DNA of 5,450 bases from CAZTLE01 sp964614415 (lineage in GTDB: Bacteria; Bacteroidota; Bacteroidia; Flavobacteriales; Flavobacteriaceae), in assembly GCA_964614415.1 (NCBI GenBank), contig CAZTLE010000240.1, positions 1-5,450 of the forward strand, written 5' to 3'. Positions 1-5,450 of the stretch are shown here, piece after piece (position 1 is the first letter of the stretch; every line of letters begins with the position of its first letter). The translations under genes were made by a program, and so were the position numbers. Under the pieces are notes generated by a model. It was given only the letters and a program-made list of their open reading frames with translations. It searched no databases and was not told where the DNA came from.

Positions 1-1
1 A

Positions 2-355
2 TCCTTTTTAGCAGGACTGCAAAATATTCCCGGAGCGCTCTATGAGGCGGCAAAAATAGATGGTGCCAGTCAGTGGCAGCAATTCTGGAAGATCACTGTG
101 CCTATGGTACGGCCGGTAACCTATTTCGTGGTGATCATGAGCTTGATAGGCTGTTTCCAGGTATTCGATCAGATATTTATTATGAGTAGCGGTGGCCCGG
201 ACAATGCGTCTACCACCATGTCCTACTTTGTATATCAGAACTCGTTCAAGTATTTCCGTTTCGGTTTCGGAGCGGCGTCAGCTGCAGTATTGGCTCTGAT
301 GATCTTTGCCACTACGGTAATTCAGAAGAAATATTTTCCACCTGATGCCTACTAG
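2..355 (+). CDS. Sugar ABC transporter permease, MalF/UgpA type (5' end missing)
   Basis: This is the C-terminal 117 codons of an inner-membrane permease subunit of a CUT1-type carbohydrate ABC importer; the reading frame runs open into the left edge, so the start and first transmembrane segments are outside the window. The fragment opens in the cytoplasmic coupling loop: YEAAKIDGAS (from codon 14) followed by ITVP is the EAA motif that docks onto the ATPase. Next come a transmembrane segment (about codons 38-55), the family-typical SSGGPDNAST stretch, and a last hydrophobic helix (about codons 89-107) ending in a short polar tail, so the C-terminus looks intact. The GTG at 98 begins inside the EAA loop and is not a real start. 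A second permease and the ATPase follow, so it should pair with the 431-1255 product. The family is clear but the transported sugar cannot be read from it; MalF, LacF, MsmF and UgpA are all similar here. Confidence 0.93.
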   Translation, partial: SFLAGLQNIPGALYEAAKIDGASQWQQFWKITVPMVRPVTYFVVIMSLIGCFQVFDQIFIMSSGGPDNASTTMSYFVYQNSFKYFRFGFGAASAAVLALMIFATTVIQKKYFPPDAY

Positions 356-430
356 TATGCAATTGGGAATATCAAATAAAACATTGATGGTAGTTAGTTT
401 AATGTCACATAGCATAGGAAAACCTGAGAA

Positions 431-1255
431 ATGAAGAAGCTTCGATTTCAGAAAATAGTATTCTTTATTATCCTGGGAGTGGCCACACTCATTTACATAG
501 GCCCATTCCTGTTTTCGCTATCCATTAGTTTTAGCGGGGAAAAGAATGTGTTCGACTGGCCGATCAAATTACTTCCCGAGAGCTTTACCTTGGATAACTA
601 TAAAAACGTGTGGAACGAACTTCCCTTTGGAAAGTGGTTGTTCAACAGTGTCCTGGTCACTACGGTTCAGACAGTAACCAATGTGTTCTTCTCTGCCCTT
701 GCCGGCTTCGCCTTCGCACGACTGGAATTCAGAGGCCGGAAGCTCATTTTCGGGATATTACTGAGTAGTTTAATGATTCCGGGCATTATTCTTCTGGTTC
801 CGAAATTTATAATACTGAATGAGTTTCAGATGATCAACAGCTATGCCGGACTCATCATACCCGGATTGGTTGGGGTTACGAACATCTTCCTTATGAAGCA
901 GTTCTTTGAAACCATCCCAAAAGATCTGGAGCAGGCGGCCCTTATAGACGGTTGCTCATATTTTCGAATCTTTTGGCAGGTATTTCTCCCCATATCAAAA
1001 CCCGCATTAGCAGCTGTGGCGATCTATACATTCCAGGGATCGTGGAACGAATTCCTATGGCCTGTGATCGTTACCTATACCGAAGATATGTACACGTTAC
1101 CATTGGGGATGGCGAGCCTGCGCACCGAATTGCTCACGGATTGGCCCCTCTTAATGGCAGGAACCATACTAATCTCGCTGCCTACACTAATGATTTTCAT
1201 CATTTTCCAGCGCTATTTTGTGCAGGGGGTGGCCAGCTCGGGTCTCAAAGGTTAA
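431..1255 (+). CDS. Sugar ABC transporter permease, MalG/UgpE type
   Basis: A complete 274-residue inner-membrane permease, the usual length for the second permease of CUT1 carbohydrate importers, expected to form a heterodimeric pore with the upstream MalF-type subunit. Six hydrophobic segments are visible at about residues 8-30, 71-95, 105-128, 137-157, 191-212 and 240-262. The coupling loop is LEQAALIDGCS at 166-176 followed by FLPISKP (185-191); the EAA triplet reads QAA here, while the preceding glutamate (E167) and the D173-G174 pair are kept. The last residues, VQGVASSGLKG, match the typical MalG-like ending (variants of GxxxGAVKG). The ATG at 431 is chosen because it places a short basic N-terminus (MKKLRFQK) just before the first membrane helix; the leader is A-rich with no strong Shine-Dalgarno sequence, as is common in Bacteroidota. 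It sits 75 bases after the previous gene and 22 before the ATPase gene. Confidence 0.95.
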   Translation: MKKLRFQKIVFFIILGVATLIYIGPFLFSLSISFSGEKNVFDWPIKLLPESFTLDNYKNVWNELPFGKWLFNSVLVTTVQTVTNVFFSALAGFAFARLEFRGRKLIFGILLSSLMIPGIILLVPKFIILNEFQMINSYAGLIIPGLVGVTNIFLMKQFFETIPKDLEQAALIDGCSYFRIFWQVFLPISKPALAAVAIYTFQGSWNEFLWPVIVTYTEDMYTLPLGMASLRTELLTDWPLLMAGTILISLPTLMIFIIFQRYFVQGVASSGLKG

Positions 1256-1277
1256 ACCATAAGACGAATTTGAACAA

Positions 1278-2390
1278 ATGGCTTCAATAGAAATAAAAAA
1301 TCTTGAAAAGGTATATCCCGGAGCGGACAAGCCGACTATTAAAAATGCCAACCTGGAAATTCAGGACAAAGAGTTCATCGTCCTGGTAGGGCCTTCGGGA
1401 TGTGGAAAATCCACCTTGCTGCGAATGATCGCAGGACTGGAGGAGATTACCTCGGGAGAATTGTCCATCGACACAGAGCGAATGAATGAGTTGTCGCCCA
1501 AAGATCGTGATATAGCCATGGTTTTCCAGAATTATGCGCTTTACCCTCATATGACCGTATTCGAGAATATGGCCTTTGGGCTCAAACTCAAGAAAACGCC
1601 TAAAAAGGTGATCAAAGAAAAGGTAGAGCACGCAGCCCAAATACTTGATATCACACACTTGCTGGATCGTCGGCCTAAAGACATGTCCGGTGGACAGCGA
1701 CAGCGGGTGGCCATTGGAAGGGCAATCGTTCGGGACCCAAAAGTCTTTCTGTTCGACGAGCCGCTTTCCAATCTGGACGCAAAGTTGAGGGTGCAGATGC
1801 GTGCCGAGATCAAGAAGTTGCACAAAACCCTTGACGCGACGATCGTATACGTAACACATGATCAAATTGAGGCCATGACCATGGGCGATCGCATTGTGGT
1901 TTTAAAAGACGGTATTGTCCAGCAGTTTGACACTCCGATGAATCTGTTCAATAATCCACAAAACAAGTTCGTGGCCGGTTTTATAGGCAGTCCATCTATG
2001 AACTTCATTCCGGGAGAGATTGCGAACCAGGGCGAGCTTGTGTTCCAATCCAAGGACCTGAAATTTGGAGTTCCGGATGACCTCACGGCCGGGCTTAAAC
2101 CCTATGCCGGTAAGGAAGTGATCTTTGGATTCCGTCCGGAATATGTGTACGATAAGACTATTGAAAAGAACAAACGCTTGTCTCAGGACATGGAAATCCA
2201 GATAAGCGCCCTGGAGCCTATTGGCAGTGAGACTTTTGTTTACTTTCACTTCACCGGGAACCCCGAACATACTTTTTGCTTTAGGAGCGATTCGCAGATT
2301 CATTACACCCTTGGTGACAAGATCACAATTGGTGTTGATATAGATCGGCTGCGTTTCTTTGACGCCAATTCCGAACAACGAATCATGTAA
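1278..2390 (+). CDS. Sugar ABC transporter ATP-binding protein, MalK/UgpC/MsmK type
   Basis: A complete 370-residue cytoplasmic ATPase that would power the importer formed by the two preceding permeases. All nucleotide-binding elements are present: Walker A GPSGCGKST (38-46), Q-loop glutamine Q84 in VFQNYALYPHMTV, signature MSGGQRQR (136-143), Walker B VFLFDEP with D160 and catalytic E161, D-loop SNLD (164-167), and switch histidine H194 in VTHD. Leucine to methionine at the first signature position is a tolerated variant. The C-terminal part (about 235-370) is the MalK-type OB/TOBE regulatory region: GFIGSPSMNF (234-243), FGFRPE (283-288), LEPIGSETFVY (312-322), and a final LRFFDANSEQRI. Length and domain order are normal for the family. 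These ATPases are often shared between several sugar importers, so the gene name does not define a substrate. The start at 1278 (MASIEIKNLEKVYPG) matches the usual N-terminus. The 22-base gaps on both sides support an operon. Confidence 0.96.
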   Translation: MASIEIKNLEKVYPGADKPTIKNANLEIQDKEFIVLVGPSGCGKSTLLRMIAGLEEITSGELSIDTERMNELSPKDRDIAMVFQNYALYPHMTVFENMAFGLKLKKTPKKVIKEKVEHAAQILDITHLLDRRPKDMSGGQRQRVAIGRAIVRDPKVFLFDEPLSNLDAKLRVQMRAEIKKLHKTLDATIVYVTHDQIEAMTMGDRIVVLKDGIVQQFDTPMNLFNNPQNKFVAGFIGSPSMNFIPGEIANQGELVFQSKDLKFGVPDDLTAGLKPYAGKEVIFGFRPEYVYDKTIEKNKRLSQDMEIQISALEPIGSETFVYFHFTGNPEHTFCFRSDSQIHYTLGDKITIGVDIDRLRFFDANSEQRIM

Positions 2391-2412
2391 GTTTTCCAGA
2401 TTTTCGATCTCA

Positions 2413-4413
2413 ATGAGTGCATCACATCAAGACCTGGAGAAATGGGTCATTTCATCGGGTAAAGTACCAAATTATACAGGCGTAGTAGTTGCCAATGGCC
2501 GTATAGGAATTCTTCCTGAAGACAAGCCTTTCAGAACTCGTTCCATAATTCTGAACAATGTCTATGAACGGGAATTCGAAGGAGGTGTTAGTAAGATCGT
2601 TTCCGGGATGAATTTTGCGCATTTAAAACTTTTCATTGACGGAGAGGAGGTTACGGAGGATAATGTTTCCGGTTTTCACCAGGAACTGAATATGAGAGAA
2701 GCCTCTTTTACCACTACCCTTATTTTTGAAGACAAGGCAAAGATTACCTACTCGCTCTTCGCACTGCGCAATATCCCGTACTCCGGTTATATGGATATCT
2801 CGATCACTCCCTTACAGGATATCACGGTAAAGGCAACCGGATGTATTATGACGCCTGAAGATTTTGTGGATATACGTCCCGTGTATCAGGTGCTTGAGGA
2901 TCTGGAGACCACCATGCCTATTTTACAAACTAACGCCCGGACCCAATTTGGAAAACACGCTGTAAGCACTTCCGCCGGTTTTGTTTGGCACCATATCAAC
3001 TCGACAAGAGTATCCCAGCGACCTGCCTTGAAGCAGGAGGTTTTTTCGGAGTTTGAACAGGGGTTATCCTTTGAAGTGCAACTTGAGAAGGGTTCCGTTT
3101 TTGAATTTGCCTGGATGGGAGCACAATGCACTTCTGCCGATTTTGACGATCCGCTAAACGAATCGGAACGTATGGTGGTTTTCAACATGCTTTCGCCCCG
3201 GGATCATCTTTTGCAGCAGCACAAGGCGCTTTGGGAAGAACTATGGCAAGGTGATATTATTATTGATGGCAACCTCCAGGATCAGCTTGATATACGTCTG
3301 GCACTCTATCATCTGTATGCGTTTTCACGGTCGGATTCGGATCTCAGTATAGCTCCCATGGGACTTTCGTCTCAAAATTATAACGGACACATCTTTTGGG
3401 ATACCGAATTATGGATGTATCCACCCCTACTGCTTTTGAACCAGGGCATTGCCCGATCATTGATCAATTACAGGACCGATCGCCTTGACAAGGCTAAACA
3501 AAAAGCGGCTAATTTTGGTTACAAAGGGGCTATGTATCCCTGGGAAAGCGACGACACCGGCGAGGAATGCACTCCCTCATGGGCACTTACAGGCACCTTT
3601 GAGCACCATATTACGGCGGACATAGCCATTGCCTTTTGGAATTATTTCCGGGTTACGCAGGACAATACCTGGCTGTTGGATGAGGGCTATCCGGTATTGA
3701 AAGAAATTGCCGACTTCTGGGTGAGTCGATCCACTAAAAATCCGGACGGTAGTTACAGCATCCTGAATGTTGTTGGCGCTAACGAATTTGCACCAAATGT
3801 CAACGACAATGCGTTTACGAACGGAGCGGCGATTACCGCGTTGGATTATGCGTGTAAGGCAGCAAAAATGCTGTCTAAGGAACCAAATCCCCTTTGGAAT
3901 CAAGTGGCCTCCGGCATACAGATTCATCGTTTTCCCGATGGAACCACGAAGGAGCACGAGTCTTACGATGGTGACATGATCAAACAGGCCGATGTAAACC
4001 TCCTCTCCTATCCGCTGGATATTATAAACGATCCGGAAACCATAAGGAAAGACCTTGCCTACTATGAACCTAAACTGGCCGAAGAAGGCCCGGCCATGGG
4101 GTTATCGGTCTTTGCAATTATTCATGCGCGCCTGGGAAACAGCAAAGAAGCGTACCGCTTGTTTAAAGGCAGTTACGAACCTAACAAGCGTCCCCCTTTT
4201 GGTGCATTGGCTGAATCTGCACTAAGTAACAATCCTTATTTTGCCACTGGAGCGGGTGGGATGCTTCAAGCGGTCCTGTTTGGCTTTGGAGGTCTTCATC
4301 TGGACGATGAAGGTATTTCACAGCACAACCCGGTGTTGCCCGAACAATGGGAGTCACTCACAATTACGGGTATCGGAATGTCCCGTAAATCATTCCACGT
4401 GGGTCGTATTTAA
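2413..4413 (+). CDS. Glycoside hydrolase family 65 enzyme, predicted cytoplasmic alpha-glucosidase (kojibiose/trehalose hydrolase-like)
   Basis: A 666-residue GH65 protein that would cleave an imported alpha-glucoside to glucose in the cytoplasm; no signal peptide is visible. Layout: N-terminal beta-sandwich (about 1-265), helical linker, (alpha/alpha)6 barrel (about 290-630) and a short C-terminal tail. Family motifs: FWDTELWMYP (328-337), GAMYPWES (372-379), GANEF with probable general acid E458, DNAFTN (465-470), and KQADVNLL (524-531), expected to help line subsite -1. E601 in GALAESA, ahead of ATGAGGMLQAVLFGFGG (611-627), sits where GH65 hydrolases carry the general base; from memory the Flavobacterium johnsoniae enzyme FjGH65A uses E472 and E616, an almost identical spacing. 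Phosphorylases of the family lack this base and are longer, about 750 residues. The frame is open back to a TTG at 2359 inside the ATPase gene, but that extension looks non-native, so the ATG at 2413 (MSASHQDLEKW) is preferred. No beta-phosphoglucomutase gene, the usual phosphorylase partner, is visible. The exact linkage cleaved (alpha-1,2, alpha-1,1 or another) is unresolved. Confidence 0.9.
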   Translation: MSASHQDLEKWVISSGKVPNYTGVVVANGRIGILPEDKPFRTRSIILNNVYEREFEGGVSKIVSGMNFAHLKLFIDGEEVTEDNVSGFHQELNMREASFTTTLIFEDKAKITYSLFALRNIPYSGYMDISITPLQDITVKATGCIMTPEDFVDIRPVYQVLEDLETTMPILQTNARTQFGKHAVSTSAGFVWHHINSTRVSQRPALKQEVFSEFEQGLSFEVQLEKGSVFEFAWMGAQCTSADFDDPLNESERMVVFNMLSPRDHLLQQHKALWEELWQGDIIIDGNLQDQLDIRLALYHLYAFSRSDSDLSIAPMGLSSQNYNGHIFWDTELWMYPPLLLLNQGIARSLINYRTDRLDKAKQKAANFGYKGAMYPWESDDTGEECTPSWALTGTFEHHITADIAIAFWNYFRVTQDNTWLLDEGYPVLKEIADFWVSRSTKNPDGSYSILNVVGANEFAPNVNDNAFTNGAAITALDYACKAAKMLSKEPNPLWNQVASGIQIHRFPDGTTKEHESYDGDMIKQADVNLLSYPLDIINDPETIRKDLAYYEPKLAEEGPAMGLSVFAIIHARLGNSKEAYRLFKGSYEPNKRPPFGALAESALSNNPYFATGAGGMLQAVLFGFGGLHLDDEGISQHNPVLPEQWESLTITGIGMSRKSFHVGRI

Positions 4414-4443
4414 TCGCATTTTTATCCATTTTAGAAATCTTAC

Positions 4444-4451
4444 TATCTTTA
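4444..4451 (+). promoter_or_regulatory. Possible Bacteroidota-type -7 promoter box (TATCTTTA)
   Basis: TATCTTTA matches the Bacteroidota sigma-ABfr -7 consensus TAnnTTTG except for the last base. It lies 58 bases before the ATG at 4510, a plausible distance for a promoter of the final gene. The expected TTG-type -33 element is poor: only a T-run (4419-4423) lies at roughly the right distance. If real, it separates transcription of the last gene from the sugar-uptake cluster. Confidence 0.4.
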
Positions 4452-4467
4452 AAGACTCCCCATGTAT

Positions 4468-4495
4468 TGAGTTTGTTCAAAAAAATCAAAACTCA
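4468..4495 (+). repeat. Small inverted repeat in the leader of the final gene
   Basis: TGAGTTT (4468-4474) and AAACTCA (4489-4495) are perfect inverted arms of seven bases around an A-rich 14-base loop. It lies between the promoter-like box and the ATG at 4510, so it would be transcribed into the 5' leader. It is AU-rich and has no T-run after it, so it is a weak hairpin or possible operator rather than a terminator. Chance occurrence in this AT-rich stretch is quite possible. Confidence 0.22.
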
Positions 4496-4509
4496 CCAAT
4501 CATTTTGTT

Positions 4510-5450
4510 ATGAAGAGTCAACTTGTAGCCCTAAAAGACGAAAGCATAAAGGGCGTAAATAAAGCCATCAAGTATTACGAGGGAAAATCCAGTAAACACA
4601 AAAAATGGTCGTTACTCCTTACCTATTTTTCAATTCTACTCACGGTCATCGGTGCCATAATGCCGCTTATTGATAGCGTATTTCCGATAGTGACCGAAAG
4701 CGGTGAAAAGAAGGCCACCCTGATCTACTGGGGTTACCTTGCTCTTGGTTTGGCCGGAGGACTCCAATTGTATGATCGTGTCGTGGGAAATACGAATTCA
4801 TGGATCCGTTTTATCAAAGCTAATCTGGAACTCACCAAAATGCGACGCCTTTTCCTGGATAAATGGAATAAAGCAAGTCTTACTACGGACTTTGACAATG
4901 TCTCCGAAAGTGATGTTGCCGGGATCATTGAAATTATCGATTCCTTCAACAAGGAAGTACATACGCTAATTGAAGAGGAAACGAAATCCTGGGCAGATAC
5001 TTACACCAAAGGACTAAATGTCCTGAATGAACGAATAAGTTCGTTGCGCAGTCAATACGAAGAGGACATTACAAAGACTGAAACCGAAAAGAAAGAAGCT
5101 GAGGAGGAAGAAGAACGCAAGCGTAAAGAACAACTGGCCAACTTCGGGTATTTGAAGGTAGAGATCAACAATGTTACGGAATTTGACAGCATTATCGTCA
5201 AGCTGTATGACGACCTCCTGACGCCTAAGTTCGATCCGCAAACACTGGAGAATGGCTCGTATGAGGCCATTTTTCCCAGAATGGAAATAGGCAAGTACGT
5301 GGTAGAGGCCATAGGCGTAAAAGAAGGCAAAAAGACCTCAAAGAAGTTCTATGTGGACGTTAAAGGCGGTGCCGTTACCTCTCAATCCATTACAATTTCC
5401 ATAGGGGGCTCCAAAAAAATTGAAGCGGAGGAAGATGATGAAGAGGAAGA
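4510..5450 (+). CDS. SLATT-like two-transmembrane protein with coiled coil and beta-rich domain (3' end missing)
   Basis: The first 313 codons of a protein that continues past the right edge; I do not recognise a named family with certainty. After a charged N-terminus (1-32) come two membrane helices, about 33-57 (WSLLLTYFSILLTVIGAIMP) and 71-88 (LIYWGYLALGLAGGLQLYD), then an amphipathic helix (96-120) with W98 and the ELTKMRRLFL stretch. A short N-terminal helix, two tight membrane helices and a long cytosolic helix is the SLATT/DUF4231 layout, a predicted membrane effector fold in nucleotide-activated conflict systems. Residues about 143-210 are a charged coiled coil, very rich in E and K at 189-207. 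Residues 213-297 look like a small beta-sandwich (YLKVEINN, IIVKLYDD, GSYEAIFPRMEIGKYVVEA) resembling PEGA or transthyretin-like domains. An acidic run (EAEEDDEEE) starts at 305. The ATG at 4510 is the first in frame after the AT-rich gap. The SLATT assignment is inference from topology; a generic membrane scaffold is the main alternative. Confidence 0.8.
   Translation, partial: MKSQLVALKDESIKGVNKAIKYYEGKSSKHKKWSLLLTYFSILLTVIGAIMPLIDSVFPIVTESGEKKATLIYWGYLALGLAGGLQLYDRVVGNTNSWIRFIKANLELTKMRRLFLDKWNKASLTTDFDNVSESDVAGIIEIIDSFNKEVHTLIEEETKSWADTYTKGLNVLNERISSLRSQYEEDITKTETEKKEAEEEEERKRKEQLANFGYLKVEINNVTEFDSIIVKLYDDLLTPKFDPQTLENGSYEAIFPRMEIGKYVVEAIGVKEGKKTSKKFYVDVKGGAVTSQSITISIGGSKKIEAEEDDEEE

Noticed and set aside
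356..430. 75-base gap between the two permease genes as a possible internal promoter
   Set aside because: No TAnnTTTG-like box with a suitable upstream element was found, and permease pairs of this family are normally co-transcribed.
1421..1700. ABC signature beginning with M (MSGGQRQR) instead of L
   Set aside because: Substitution at the first signature position is known among functional ABC ATPases, and all catalytic residues are present.
1284..1865. Long minus-strand open frame of 193 codons opposite the ATPase gene
   Set aside because: It lies wholly opposite a gene with every ABC ATPase motif, and its translation shows no domain-like pattern. It is a shadow of coding bias on the other strand.
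2359..2412. In-frame upstream extension of the GH65 gene starting at TTG and overlapping the ATPase gene
   Set aside because: The extra 18 residues come mostly from out-of-frame ATPase codons, and they resemble neither a signal peptide nor a family N-terminus. The ATG at 2413 gives the same 22-base gap as between the two preceding genes.
3022..3046. Terminator-like hairpin CCTGC/GCAGG followed by six T inside the GH65 gene
   Set aside because: The stem is only five pairs and three bases separate it from the T-run. It sits mid-gene in well-conserved coding sequence, so a chance match is more likely than a functional terminator.
4395..4402. Perfect palindrome CCACGTGG near the end of the GH65 gene
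   Set aside because: An eight-base palindrome inside a coding region, without a second copy or a nearby promoter, is expected by chance.
5014..5330. Two minus-strand open frames opposite the coiled-coil and beta region of the last gene
   Set aside because: Their serine- and leucine-rich translations are the complement of the Glu/Lys-rich coding strand, with no start context or domain signal.

Overview
The window reads as a Bacteroidota chromosome segment, most likely from the Flavobacteriia. The clues are indirect. The starts lack clear Shine-Dalgarno sequences and have A-rich leaders, a TATCTTTA box resembling the Bacteroidota -7 element precedes the last gene, and the GH65 enzyme resembles the flavobacterial hydrolase branch. 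I could not run a search, so this placement is inference.

Positions 2-4413 form one plus-strand gene cluster whose beginning lies left of the window. In order it holds the C-terminal part of a MalF/UgpA-type permease (2-355), a complete MalG/UgpE-type permease (431-1255), a complete MalK/UgpC-type ATPase with the C-terminal regulatory/TOBE region (1278-2390), and a complete cytoplasmic GH65 enzyme (2413-4413). The gaps are 75, 22 and 22 bases with no terminator visible between genes, so co-transcription is likely. Together they suggest import of a small alpha-glucoside through a CUT1-type ABC transporter, followed by intracellular cleavage to glucose. The GH65 protein has a glutamate in each of the two places expected for a hydrolase (E458 acid, E601 base), which favours hydrolysis over phosphorolysis. 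The substrate-binding protein, any regulator and the promoter should lie upstream, outside the window.

Positions 4414-4509 are a 96-base AT-rich intergenic stretch. It holds a promoter-like box and a small inverted repeat, but no convincing terminator.

Positions 4510-5450 encode a different kind of protein, cut off by the right edge. It has two transmembrane segments with a SLATT-like layout, a long charged coiled coil, a beta-rich PEGA/transthyretin-like domain, and then an acidic run. It has no evident link to sugar uptake and is the least explained part of the window. No RNA gene, CRISPR array or insertion sequence was seen.
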